Assembly: GCA_022828595.1 (NCBI GenBank)
Contig: JAKGHH010000003.1
Location: 56,099,759-56,163,758, forward strand
DNA from: Nelumbo lutea
Taxonomy: Eukaryota > Streptophyta > Magnoliopsida > Proteales > Nelumbonaceae
Reading direction: 5' to 3'
DNA length: 64,000 nt
Under the pieces are notes generated by a model. It saw nothing but the letters and a program-made list of their open reading frames with translations, was not told the DNA's origin and did not search any database. Positions within the stretch are counted from its first letter, which is position 1. Each line of letters starts with the position of its first letter. The position numbers and the translations under genes are program-made. Below are positions 35,262 through 47,300 of the stretch, piece after piece.

Positions 35262-35653
35262 TAGAGGTGTCACGGTATTCGAAAATCCGATTTCGAATTC
35301 GAGATTTGATATAATTGAATCGAATTCAGATAATTCAAATATCTAACCGGTCAAATTCGGATATGACCTGATTTGATTCGATAAATATCTGAATTCGATC
35401 AATTATTTAATTTGTATATATAATATAAAAAATATTTAAATGTTTTATGTAATTTATATATAGTAATTAAATTATATAAATAATTTATAAACTTTATATA
35501 AATAAAATATTTATTTTATATATTTATTAATTACCTAAGATAATTAATTAGTCGAATTCAAATTTGAATCGAATATTTGAATATTTAATCGGATTTGAAT
35601 TTGAATATCAAATTTTCTAATCATATTCATATTCGATCCATTTACACCCCCTA
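35262..35653. mobile_element. hAT-like AT-rich element with near-perfect 8-bp duplication
   Basis: 392 bp from tagaggtgtcacgg to ttacaccccct-a, with inverted ends of the tagrgg-tgt type. Flanks attggcac (35254-35261) and atttgcac (35654-35661) differ at one base. The interior is rich in gaattcgaat/atttgaatat inverted motifs. Non-coding. Confidence 0.72.
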
Positions 35654-36290
35654 ATTTGCACTGTACATGTTTATATTTGTAGTCTTTCCAAACTGAGCCT
35701 TAAAAAGTAAAAATAAATAAATAAACAAACAATTAGGTCTCAGTTACTAGGACATCTCTAAGAAGGATATTAACCTTATTCATGCATCTAACGTTTCAGT
35801 GACCCAAGATAGATATAATACACCCAATATGGAGCTTATTGGGGTGACTCAATTCTCGAGTCATAACTTTGGATTGCGAGACTTGGACTGGACCAAATGG
35901 TTGTACCATATGATCTGGGAATCTGCGGCCAAAAACGGTTTTAGGCTGCTCAGTTATTAGAAATGTTGACTTGTTTAAACCTATTTCATACTAGCATTTG
36001 CAATCCACTGTTGACCTGGATGGTCAAACCATTGGAACCATTATTGGTCTGATTTTTCTAAAACCTGGGATTTGACAAAAAATCGTTGACTTAGTTTAAA
36101 TCCAGTCAACCCAAGCAATTGAATCATTGACCCTTCAATCGAGTCACTAAGTCATAAGTAAGAAACTAAAATCTATTCAAATTTCTGGAAGTCATAATTT
36201 TGCATTCAGTTGTATGATTGGGGTGACTCAATTCTCGTGTAATTTTTTAAAAGACCATAACCTTGCCTGCTATTTTTGCCACAAACCTCT
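35654..36290. other. Intergenic, no gene
   Basis: A 20-bp-scale motif, ttggggtgactcaattctcg, occurs at about 35837 and 36218. The intervening sequence has several gttgac/gaaccatt motifs of a decayed repeat. Nothing else was recognised. Confidence 0.4.
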
Positions 36291-36590
36291 CATTTGGCCT
36301 CAAAGCTCAATTTTTAGCATTTTAGCATTTTTCAATGCCATATCAGCATACTATTTGCTAGCAACAGTAGAAAAAACGGGAAAACACCAAAAAGAGCATT
36401 TTCTCAGACCACATCTTTCCTGATTTCCAAGGTATGACTGGTCTGAGAAAACATTTTTCAAAAAACGGCTAACCAAACAACAAAATTTTCCCCAAAAATA
36501 AAAATGGATTCCTGATGTGATGCTGATGTGGTTCCAATTTCTAAGGAAATGGCATTGATGCCAGACACCTACTAAGTGAAAAATCATATG
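36290..36590. repeat. Dispersed repeat, copy 1
   Basis: Shares order and sequence with 54220-54520: gctagcaacagtagaaaaa, a tttcctgatttccaa-like block, gagaaaacattttt, ctaaccaaaca and ttgatgcca-gcacctacta. Likely a decayed MITE family. Non-coding. Confidence 0.7.
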
Positions 36591-36769
36591 CAGACTAAAC
36601 ATTCCATATTTATTGATGAATCATTCTAGAGGCAACCTAAGAAAATAAACTACATTGAGCTCAGGTTTGATTTTGGGCATGTTCAAAATTTAACAAATTC
36701 TCCATTCAATCCAACCCAACTCGAGTTACATCCTTAATAAATGGAGAAAAGTAACAAATTTTTTCCACA

Positions 36770-37134
36770 AGGCTGCATTTGTTTTAGGTGTAAATACAGT
36801 TTTACACTAATGGGAAATATGAACCAATTTAGTTGTCGATGGAAATTGGGACCAGTAGATTTTGAAAATTTACACCGACCATGTTTGATTGTCAAGGTGT
36901 AAATTCTGTGAAAATTTACACAGATGAGGAGGGAAGCAGAGGAAGAAGAAGAAGAAAGAAAAGTAGGAGGAGAAGAGAAAGAGAGAGAACAAAAAAAAAA
37001 TTAGATGGTGAGAGAAAGGTCGGAGGTGGGTTCAGATCTGCTGCTACAACCAGTTGCAGCGGTAGTGACAGAACGGAGAAAGAAAAAAAGGAGGGAAGAA
37101 GAAGAAGAAGAAGAAGAAGAAGAGGAAGAGAGAA

Positions 37135-37188
<54 letters not shown>

Positions 37189-37297
37189 GTCAGTGTCGCT
37201 GCTGCCCTGGGTTCAGATCTGCCGCTGCAACTGCAACTAGTTGCAGCGGCAGTGACGGAACAGAGAAAGAAAAAAAAGGGGAAGAAGAAGAAGAATA

Positions 37298-37337
<40 letters not shown>

Positions 37338-37573
37338 TCACAGGCTGGTTTAGATCTGCGAAGAGAGAGAGAGAGAGAGGAAGAAAGAGACGTAAGTTTT
37401 ACACCGATAATTTTGATGCATATTTTACATTGATTATTGGTGTAAAAAAAATCAAAAATCAGTTTTACACCAATTTACGGTGTAAAATTACACTCTTTCC
37501 AAACATGTGTAAGATCGAACCGGGGTGTAAAGTTTACCCAGGTTCGATTTTCCACCCCAAACAAACGTGACCA
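36770..37573. repeat. TIR-like element with expanded GA/GAA repeats
   Basis: The left ggctgcatttgttttaggtg and the right (opposite strand) ggtcacgtttgtttggggtg are similar inverted ends. Inside, (GA)n and (GAA)n runs at 36930-37190 and 37290-37395 flank a diverged tandem duplication carrying ccagttgcagcggtagtgac (about 37050) and ctagttgcagcggcagtgac (about 37236). Long Arg/Glu frames here are products of the simple repeats. Confidence 0.6.
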
Positions 37574-38198
37574 TAAGGTTTAGTTTGTTTGCAACATAAT
37601 TTTCATTTACAATGTAAGGAAGTGCAAATGGGCTGACTGTAAATTCTACTTTTCTTGTTTTCCATATTTGATTGTCTTAAAGTAAAATGTAAGTCCCCAA
37701 TTTATGAAAGAAAATGGAGGAAAGAGAAGGGTTTTTTTTTGTTTGGGAGTGAAGTAGGAAGCAAGATGATGCAGTCCCCACTTTATATGAATATGGATTT
37801 ACTGCCAACAAAATACGTTCCAACACCTACCAACATGATCTGACACCGCATTTCTTATACATAACGGGTCTCACTTTTATGGTGGTCCCAATCTCATAGT
37901 GAGATGTGCAGTGCCATAATGTTCGTAGGGTGTTGGAATATGTTTTATTGGAAAGCGAGAGTCGAGATAGGAAGATAGTGGTGCAAAGATGTCAATTGAC
38001 TTGTTGGTATTTCTCTTGGTTGTAGGCTTGCAGTGGAGATTTAGGATATCTATCAAAAAAAGGGAGACTTAGGATTGAATCCCCTCAATTGTTTAGCCCC
38101 ATTGAAAGAGAGAGAAATGCAAATTGGACACAAAAATTGCATTACTAATGAATGCAAATGAGGCAAAAAGTACAAGTTTTATATTAGATAGTACAAAG

Positions 38199-38480
38199 TA
38201 GGGGTGGATTTGAGCGGAGCCGAGCTGAATAGTGCTAAGCTTGAGCTTGAGCTCGACTTGAGTCAAATGTTCATAAGCTCGAGCTCGACTTGAGTCAAAA
38301 GTTCATAAGCTCGAGCTCGGCTCGGCTCGACTCGTATTATATTTTATAAAAATAAAAATTATATATATATATATATATTATTTTATATTTAAAAATTAAT
38401 AATTATAATATTTTTATTATTATATATATTATTTTCACGAGCTCGAGCAGTCGTGAAAAGCTCGGCTTGTTGCCACCCCT
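38199..38480. mobile_element. MITE-like element with taggggtgg ends
   Basis: The left end taggggtggatttgagc and the right end gttgccacccct are inverted; a gctcgagctcgacttgagtc motif is repeated near 38240 and 38285. The centre is (ta)n-rich. No convincing duplication was found. Confidence 0.6.
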
Positions 38481-38642
38481 TCATACTCACAAAATATACA
38501 AATGCAAAACTAAATTTTATATATATATATATATATATAAAATAAAAATATGAATGAACTTGTGGGACTTCTTTTTACTAAAATTCTCCTATTTTTTAAT
38601 TTAATTTTTCTCTATTTGTGAGGGAAAAAATGTAATTTGAAC

Positions 38643-39872
38643 CAAGGATTTAAATATTGATATGATCTATCCGATACAGTGCGTATCGTATCGGTATCGG
38701 CTATAGGGGATAGTCGAATGCTCTATGACTTGCAACTGGAGTGATTCAAACCCAAATCACCCAGTGCTAAAACCTCATCCGCATTCTTAATCCACTATAC
38801 CACATTTCAAGCTATGATAACGAGAGAAATAGAATATTATTTTATCAATTTTAGTGTTCACATGTAATGCAGACAAATAAAATACATTTGTGTCCAACTC
38901 AATAAAAAATAATATTCAAAACTAATATTTTGTAAACTACTAGAATAAATAATTTCTTAAATCCACATTTATATCAAAAAGTGGTTTTTAATCTCAAGAA
39001 ATTTATACAAATAAAGATATTAATAATAGAATAAATTATTAATTACTATTTTAATTTGAATTAAATAAAAGTAAATTATATTATTTACAAAAATAAAAAA
39101 TTATTTATAAAATACTCAAGAATATAATATAAATTGAATTTTTCAAATCCATTATTCGGCATTTATATAAAAATTTGATATTTTATCTCAAAATTTATGA
39201 AAAAATGTTAATAATGGAATAATTAATTTAGTAGTTAAAAATTATGAATTTGCATATGATGTGTATCTTAAAAAATTTAATATATTTGATATATTTTAAG
39301 TTAATATTATATATTTTTATAAAATTTTAAATGATATTTTCATTACATTTTATAATAAAAATATTGTTAACTAAACATTTGAGAATTAATTCTTAGTTGA
39401 CTTTTTGGTTAATATTAAAACTTAAAATTATAAAATAGAAAATAATCAATATAATAATTCATGTATAATAGTTGCATATGTTATTTGCCTTGAAATCCAG
39501 TAGAAAATAACATAATAATAGCTTTATTCATGTATTGTAAAACATATATATGATATGTTTTAGGATTCTTGATTGATACATTATCAAAAAAATTTTATGA
39601 TTTCTATGCATCCTACTCTATTAACCGTAGTATATTTCTTCATGTATACCTTTAGAATGTATACTTTTATATATTTATACATTAATTATGGTTATTTTAA
39701 TCTTAAATATAGTGTTATTAATATATTTATAGAATTTATATGCATTTTTTGGTGTATCCATATTTTTTGTCTGTATCCATGCGATTCCAAAACGTATCTG
39801 TATTCGTATCCATATCAGTATCTGTATATGAGCGGTCCGATATGATACTTGATACCAATATTTTAATCATTG
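38643..39872. mobile_element. hAT-like AT-rich element, 1.23 kb
   Basis: Inverted ends caaggatttaaatattgata and, on the opposite strand, caatgattaaaatattggta, followed on both sides by cgatac/ccgatatgatac-type motifs. Flanks atttgaac (38635-38642) and acttgagc (39873-39880) agree at six of eight positions, as expected for an old hAT duplication. The interior is very AT-rich with no transposase. Confidence 0.6.
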
Positions 39873-39880
39873 ACTTGAGC

Positions 39881-40337
39881 CACCACTTTTCACCTCATTC
39901 AATTCCCTCTCATTAAGTCTTTTATTTAAGGTATTTACTCAATTCTCTTTTATTAAGGTTTTTTTCTCAACAATAAATTCTATTAACTAGATTTACATTC
40001 AATATTTTTAACAATATAAAACCCATAATTTTTCGTTTTAGAACTGACGCAAAAATAAACTATTTTTTCATGTAGGTGGTAGTTAAGCAATTCAACCATT
40101 TGATTCAAATATAAGTCAATTCATGATATCATGATTAAATAATAAAAATTAAAAGAAAAAATCACAAAAAATTACAAAAACAAAAATCATTTTAGAAAAA
40201 TATTTAAGCACATCTCTATTAAAAATATTCATCATATTAAACAAAAATAAATGTAGTAAATAATAATTATTTTTATACACAAAAAATAAAAAATAGAAAA
40301 GAATTTACACATTATTACTAATAATGATGTAAAATTG
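39881..40337. other. AT-rich intergenic DNA
   Basis: No gene or recognised repeat; long runs of A/T-rich sequence precede the hairpin at 40338. Confidence 0.4.
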
Positions 40338-40438
40338 CCACATACAAAATATGTACATCTAATATCATCATTATCTAAATATGTACATCTAATAATTTTA
40401 GATAATGATGATATTAGATGTACATATTTTGTATGTGG
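40338..40438. repeat. Perfect 42-bp inverted repeat with 17-nt loop
   Basis: Arm 40338-40379 (ccacatacaaaatatgtaca...) is the exact reverse complement of arm 40397-40438. The loop contains another copy of tatgtacatctaat found in the arm. A transcript would form a long, perfect AT-rich stem. No mature small RNA family is recognised. Confidence 0.9.
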
Positions 40439-40463
40439 TAATTAATTAAAGAAAAGCTTTCAA

Positions 40464-40650
40464 GCTATAACCCCCACCATTCAGACACCTGGCTTTTTCA
40501 AATTTATACACATGGCAATTTTTCTGAGAAATTGCTATTAAAGTGAACAATCCACTACCATCGTTCAGACAAGTGGCCTTATCATTTTTTAGAAAGCTAG
40601 ACACATGGCAAATTTTGAGAAATTGTTGCTAAAATCCATAACCCACTACC
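40464..40650 (+). repeat. Two-copy degenerate tandem repeat (~90-95 bp)
   Basis: Both copies contain cattcagacacctggc / cgttcagacaagtggcc, then acacatggcaa, gagaaattg and cactaccac-like blocks. Non-coding. Confidence 0.65.
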
Positions 40651-41099
40651 ACCATTTTCAATCCATTCCTAAAAAATGTAGAAAATACAAAAATGGTTAT
40701 CCACAACCACTTATGCTTACATTCTATCAATTTCGATTAATCATTAAGCCTCTATGTATCTTGAGAAAAGAAAACTATCTATATTCTAATAAAAAGCTAT
40801 TTTTTGAAATAATTATTTTGTAAAATTTTAATAATTATTTAAAATATTAATAAATATAATTCACTACTTTAATAAAAAGGAAATACCCATAAAACACGTA
40901 AAATAGGGTCCCAATTGATGAAAATGGTGCCCGAAAAAGTTTTACCCGTGGATTGGTGTCGGATAGAACATGTCATAAGGACAAGGTGGGGTATGGTGTG
41001 CAAGAGATTCCAATCTGGCGTTAAAGAATCTGCTGTCACAATTGTGGGGGCCACCTCCTGTGGCGCTCCGTCGATACTCGATTCCAAACAACGTTACAG

Positions 41100-41299
41100 T
41101 TATTCTCAAAACCAGGCAACAGTGACACCCCCTCTCTCTCTCTGTTCGCCATTAAAGCACCTTTCTTTTCAGGCTTTATTGGCTGAGAATCAGATTCATC
41201 GGGCTCTCGACTCAAGGTTTCCCATTATTGTTCTGCATTTGTCCATATACTCTCATTGAGAATCGAATCATACTGTCGTTTATCGAGTTATATCAAGGG
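41100..41299 (+). other. Probable 5' UTR exon of the GLTP gene
   Basis: A ctctctctct tract near 41131-41143 and unique sequence end at the possible donor atcaag|ggtaatt near 41298. The first coding exon begins after the acceptor atttatgcag at 44332, 12 bases before its ATG, so an upstream non-coding exon is required. The exact boundaries and promoter are inferred. Confidence 0.4.
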
Positions 41300-42077
41300 T
41301 AATTGTCCGTCTTTTGTCTATTTATTCTATATTATATTTAGATTGAAGGGTCCGATCTCTCTTATTTGTTCTTCGTGTGGAGCCTCTTGGATCTGTTAAA
41401 CACCGTGATCGTTCTGCGTCGTCTGCAACATTCGTATAACATTTTTTCCTTACAGGACAAACGAACGCAGAGTTGTAATTGTTAACTGGTTTGCATGCTT
41501 TGAGATAATAATATAGTTTTGCCCCTGTTTTCCTTTAGTCTGTTATATGTTGTTGTTGTTTATATTTCCGAACTAGAGATCGTATGATGTACTCGTCTTT
41601 AAAATATTATATCTGAGGTGTTCTGGTGCTTACTTTTGTTTGACTGTAGGAATTGCATGAAGGGTCGTAATTATTTTTTGATATTTCTGTACTGAAACTG
41701 TTTGAATCATTAAAATGGCTAGATCCGGTCTAATTTTTGAAGATCTGTGTTCTTTTTCGCTTCTTTTGTCTAATTTTTATAAATCAATACTCTGCTTTGG
41801 CGGAAGCTTTGTTTTCATAGACACTTGGGTGATCATATCTAGATCTGATTGAACCAGTATAGGTTTATGATGCTTTTGATTGTTCATGTAGTTTTTTCTT
41901 GGTTATGTCTCTCCACCTCTGATTGCATGTTTGTTTATTTAGGATTTCCTGTAAGAAAACCTTTTGAAGTTGAAGAATTGCCATCTTCCCCGTTTACTTG
42001 TATGAACCTGAACAGTTTGTCTACGTTGGCTTTCTTTGGTTAACTTAAACGTTTGACTTGTTTCGCTCAACATATGT
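41300..42077. other. Probable 5' UTR intron of GLTP, unique part
   Basis: T-rich sequence without a recognised gene, typical of a plant leader intron. It ends at the gypsy insertion at 42083. Confidence 0.35.
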
Positions 42078-42082
42078 GTTAC

Positions 42083-42540
42083 TGTTATGGACGAATTCCT
42101 CGGAAAGACGTACCATCGTCGCCGGCAGCAACAGGAACCTGACCCACCGCCAGATTAGATTAGATCATCTTGCTTGTTCTTATCTTATTCCATTGCTCAT
42201 ATCTTATCTTGTTAGTAAGTTATCAGATTAGGATTAGTTTATCTTATTATCAGATTAGGATTAGTTTATCTTATCCTTAGCAAGATAGAATCGGAAGTCT
42301 CCCTATTCAGCAAGGAGACTCCCTAAGATTAGGACTCTTGTAATCTCTTATTTAAGGAGACACCATTATTGAATGAGGATATCGAATATTCAGTTAAAGA
42401 AGTGAGTTAGGAGAGTTGGTGATCTCTTGAACAAATCACCAAAGGCACCAAGATAGGTTCATCAAGAAGGGACAAGGGAAAAGAGGAGGTTTTCCCCGTG
42501 GACCGACCCGTGACGAGATCCTATTTCCAGGCCCATAACA
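42083..42540 (+). repeat. 5' LTR of gypsy element G
   Basis: TGTTATGGACG to GCCCATAACA. Contains a possible TATA-like tatttaagg near 42349 and a two-copy repeat of atcagattaggattagttta. Confidence 0.92.
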
Positions 42541-42563
42541 ACTTGGTATCAGAGCCGGTCGTC

Positions 42564-43384
42564 ATGGGAGATCTGCAGCAACTATCATCCAGGGTCCACG
42601 AACTGGAGCATAGGCTCGTAGAAACCAGCAGGGAGGTTCGTGAGGTCAAAGACGATGTCCGGGAGCTGCTGCGACGCTTGCTGGAATCGTATTTCTCTAA
42701 CAGGGAGAGGAATCCAGAAGGGGCTGTAACCACAAACAGCCTCTGACCAGACTTGACGGAGCCGTCCGGCAAACAACAGCAGCAGCAACAAACTCTTCTT
42801 GGTCCACAGCAGCAGCAACACCCTTAGCCACAGCAGCCAGACAACCAACAACAGCAACAACTGCAGCAGCAGAAGCAACAACATGAACAACAACAGCAAC
42901 AACAGCTTCTCCGAGCAACTATTACTAGTCCTAGTATAGTTGCCCCGAAACTGGGCCCTAAGTCCTATGGGCCCTTCAAGGTTCTACGACGGATTGGCAG
43001 TGTGGCCTACCAGCTGGAACTGCCAGAGACCAGCCGGATTCATGATGTCTTCCACATCGCTTTGCTGAAACCATTTAGGGGAGTTCCTCCGAACCAAGTC
43101 CCCTCCCTGCCACCCCTACAAGATGGCAAACTGATTCCCCAACCTAAAGCTATCATCCGCTCTCGTTTCAATCAAGGAGTTCTTGAAGTCTTGGTGAAAT
43201 GGTGTAGCTTACCATCGGCCGAAGCCACATGGATCCCATTGATAGAGTTCCAAGCCACATATCCAGAGTTCGAGCTTGAGGACAAGCTCGTAGTCCAAGA
43301 GGGGAGTAATGTTATGGACGAATTCCTCGGAAAGACGTACCATTGCCGCCGGCAGCAACAGGAACCTGACCCACCGCCAGATTA
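42564..43384 (+). pseudogene. Gypsy element G: gag start joined to integrase C-terminus
   Basis: A frame from ATG 42564 encodes a charged, coiled-coil-like gag N-terminus (LEHRLVETSREVREVKDD) and stops at 42746. A CAG/CAA-rich tract follows (42766-42905). From about 42940 a frame encodes GPFKVLRRIGSVAYQLELP and IHDVFHIALLKPF, the C-terminal integrase region of chromodomain-type gypsy elements, ending with VLVKW and ATWIP chromodomain-like motifs. Capsid core, protease, reverse transcriptase, RNase H and the integrase core are absent, so the element is non-autonomous. Confidence 0.85.
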
Positions 43385-43796
43385 GATTAGATCATCTTGC
43401 TTGTTCTTATCTTATTCTATTGCTCTTATCTTATCTTGTTAGTAAGTTATCAGATTAGAATTATTAGTTTATCTTATTATCAGATTAGGATTAGTTTATC
43501 TTATTATCAGATTAGGATTAGCTTATCTTATCCTTAGCAAGATAGAATTGGAAGTCTCCCTATTCAGCAAGGAGACTCTCTAAGATTAGGACTCTTGTAA
43601 TCTCCTATTTAAGGAGACACCATTATTGAATGAGGATATCGAATATTCAGTTAAAGAAGTGAGTTAGGAGAGTTGGTGATCTCTTGAACAAATCACCAAA
43701 GGCACCAAAATAGGTTCATCAAGAAGGGACAAGGGAAAACAGGAGGTTTTCCCCGTGGACCGACCGTGACGAGATCCTATTTCCGGGCCCATAGCA
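43310..43796 (+). repeat. 3' LTR of gypsy element G
   Basis: Same start as the 5' LTR; the terminus reads GCCCATAGCA, one base different from its partner. Three copies of the atcagattagrattagttta-type repeat, against two in the 5' LTR. Confidence 0.92.
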
Positions 43797-44344
43797 GTTA
43801 CTTTAGTTTCACCCTGTTGCTTTGGCCTTCTACACATTTTCTGTTTTTAGACAGGGTGGTGCTTATATGTAACATGTTGTCATACAAAAACGGAAATTAA
43901 GCAGTAGCATAAACATAATACATACCCAAAAATGTTTTTGAGGGGACATTACTGGTAAAATATCAATTTGATAAGCATGACAATGCTGGTTTGGGAGCGT
44001 CCACTTTGTGCCAAGAAAAAGGGGGAAAAATGAAAAAAAAAAATCCAAAGATTGGGTCTATATCCAGTCTACACCCCTTTCAAGAGTCAAGACCCCAGAT
44101 GGCCAGGAACCAAAAGAATGAAAAAAAAAAAGTTATGTGGGTTTGAAACACCCAATATGCATGTTTGTGCCTATTGGGCGTATTGATACTTTGAATCATG
44201 CCAAGTCCATAGCTGGGTAATGCCATAATGGCCCTAGCCTATATCAAAGAATCTTCTTGCTTTGTTTGCATATACGTCAGAACCTTTTGCTAGAATAATA
44301 AATTTGATTTTCAATGTTCATTATTTATGCAGTAAATTGTAAGA

Positions 44345-47300
44345 ATGGAAGGATCTGTGTTTACACCCTCCCTGGAAGGAATGAAGCATGTAAAGTCTGA
44401 AGAAGGGGAAATGCTGACCAAGCCTTTCTTGGATGTCTGCAAACTGATATTGCCTGTTATAGGTATAATTTTCTATTATTTCCCTCTCAGAATTGCCTGA
44501 ATCATACTTCTTCTCCTGGTTTAGAGAGCCAAATAACTATAATTGACTTGAGAACAATCTCAAATCCTCTAATGTACTATCTGTAGAGCTATATGATAGC
44601 GTGAATCTGTTTCAGTTCCTTTGTTTTGTAATGAATCTATTGTTGGTACTAGAATATTCCTTTCCATTTTAGATGTCGTGTACTTACTTTAGAGTAATTT
44701 TCTAAAGGCCATATTTTGGTATTTTTCTCCCTCAATGTCTATATTTAATTTTGAACACGAATCAATCTGTTTTCTTTGAAAACATATATTAAATTGACAA
44801 ATCTTCTGAGACTAATTGGTAAAAATATTGGAAATCCAAACATATTTTTCTTAATTTCCTTCAATGCTATTTTACATGTCTAATATGCTGTTACAGTGTG
44901 CATAAGAAGGTTGAGAGATCTTTCATTTGCCACCATGTTTGATAAGTATGTAGATAATCTTTTATCCATTAACAATTTGCAGAAAGACAAGGTTTTTCTT
45001 TTCCCTTTAATAAGAAAAAGTAGCAAGGGCTCATTACATATCATGGATCCACTGATTTATTGGGTGTTTGGAACCATGGGCGTTTATTAAATAAACACTG
45101 CCACATAGGCCGATAGGTGCCACTTCAGCATTCCCCCCACTATGTGAATCCATACGCATATGGACTTGCAAAAGTAGACTTCAGTTTACGTGCACGCCTA
45201 CCATTGGGGGAAGCTTCATTTTAGCACTTCCCCCAATGGGTAGGCGTTTATTCACAGTTTTGTTGATGTAGCATCTAACGGCGCCTAAGTGTCAATAAAC
45301 GGGTTCATCATTGCTTTTCTTGGTTTTCCAAACAAATCAAGTACAAAACATTTAGTCAATAAACGTCCACGGTTCCAAACACATACTTACTGTTTCAGTA
45401 TCAAAGCTTGTATTTGCATGGGAAATCTCATCATGTCCTTGGACAATTTTATCATTGAGTATCCTCTGGATCTAAAATATGAGCTTACTCTAATGAGTGA
45501 TACCATGGCAAGGAGGCAAACAGATACCAAGAGATATGAAGATGGCATGGTATTGTGGCAGGATTTGATGATGGAAACAAAGAATGCAAACCTATAGCAA
45601 TGGTAGTGCACTGGTGCCAAAAACACAACTAAGTGTTACTCTACAAGCATCAATTAATGCAAAATGACATGGAATTCAAACAAATCCTTGGATATTTTCA
45701 GAGCTGAAGACGAGGTGGTGTGAACAACATGCCGTCGTAAGCTTGTTCCTGCTATAAAGTAAAGCAGAAAAAACAATGTGGTTTTATTAAAAGAGTGGGA
45801 AGTTGGAACCCATCATTTCTTATTCTATATACAAGGATAACCAAGCTTTGTAACTTGAACACAATAATCAATAAATGTGCACTATTGAGATCCTAGTCAA
45901 GAGACCCTCCAAACAGTAAGTGCATGCCTCTTCTTGTATCTCTATTAGTTATAAAGCTTGTACTTCAAACATATAATGACATAGGCAACAGATAACTGAA
46001 TAGGTTTCAGAATTATAATGTCATTATGAAAGGTTGATTAGCTTAATATATTGGTCTGTCATAAAAACTGCACTTCACTCTGTTGAGTCTGTTCTCAAAA
46101 ACAAGATATGAAAAGTTCTTATATGAAGCATGGTGATGAATTGACATCCTGAATTATTTATGATGCTAGATAATTTTGGAGCTGCTATGACACTTGTAAA
46201 GACGGATATCAGCGGTAATATTTCGGTAAGATAATATTTTTTTCTCATGTATTTGCATGACTTATTTCTTCATTCACTTGAGGCTAGCATAGTCTCTTTT
46301 GACAATTTGATATATTCATTTATTTTTCTCCTTTCTCCAGTCACTTGTATTTTTTTTCTTTTAATAAAATTTTATTTTACCTTCAAAAAAATTTCTTACG
46401 AGATATTTTTTGCTTTATAATTCCTACCGGATGTTGTATTTTAGTGAAATTGCTGTTTGAGTTTGCACAGTAATGTGGTCTAAACAAATTTTCAGCTCAT
46501 TTGGCTCATTTCCATGGAACCTTCTGTTTCAGTTTCTTTTAGCAGTACTTAACCTTTTGACTTAAAATGGCTTTCAGCATCCAATGTTCTCTTTCTTCTG
46601 TCATAGTGTTGCTGCCATTATTACCTTGGCATGTGGCATGCATGCCAATTACTAATAGCATCCACAAGTTGCTGGCATGTCCATGGTCCATCTTTAGAAA
46701 CCTTGAAGAGATGGTACTATCAGTTGGGCTTTTAGTGGGCCAATTGGGATAGCTTCCTCAACAAAGGCTGAAGTCATGGCAGCTTTAACCAGCATCAGGA
46801 TTGCAAGAGACCTGGGTTTATTAAATCTTACCATTAAAGGAGATTCAGCCAATACCATTAATTGGCTCACTAATCCTGACAGTGGGCCTTGGGCCTTAGC
46901 TCACTACTTGGCTGAAGCAAGAGACATCCTCTCCTCCTTGAATGCTCACGTGGGTTGGGTTCCAAGGGAGCTAAACTCTGAAGCTAACAGTCTAGCTAAA
47001 TCTGGCGCTTACAGGGATTACTTATTCGGTGATAGTTTTCTGCCTATGTAACTCTTTGAGTACATAGGGGGGATGTGCATGAGATGATGTACAAATAAAA
47101 AAGAAACGAAAAAACCTGGAAGCTAGAGTTGACTTGGATCAATTTAGCAGCACACAAGCCCACAAGGAGAACTCTAATTTCAGCTTCAGAGGCATCAGCT
47201 CACCGATCAAAAGCCCAAATCACAATGCCCTTGGAATTGAGAATTAATCCCCCTATACACCAGCCCCCAAATGGCAATGGACACTTGTACTTCTGTAAAA

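Larger units (their letters stand above)
42083..43796 (+). mobile_element. Ty3/gypsy element G, internally deleted, with perfect duplication
   Basis: LTRs 42083-42540 (458 bp) and 43310-43796 (487 bp) surround only 769 bp of internal sequence. TSD gttac lies at 42078-42082 and 43797-43801. The primer-binding site cttggtatcagagcc follows the first LTR. A purine tract caagaggggag precedes the second. The extra length of LTR2 is mainly another copy of a ttatcagattaggattagt repeat. Around a dozen LTR substitutions by eye indicate a moderately recent insertion. It sits between the probable 5' UTR exon and the coding exons of GLTP. Confidence 0.92.

Noticed and set aside
36881..37298. Arg/Glu-rich frames that could look like a nuclear protein
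   Set aside because: Encoded entirely by GA and GAA simple repeats in overlapping frames.
42585..42918. Leucine- and valine-rich minus-strand frames
   Set aside because: Artefact of the CAG/CAA tract of gypsy G read in reverse.
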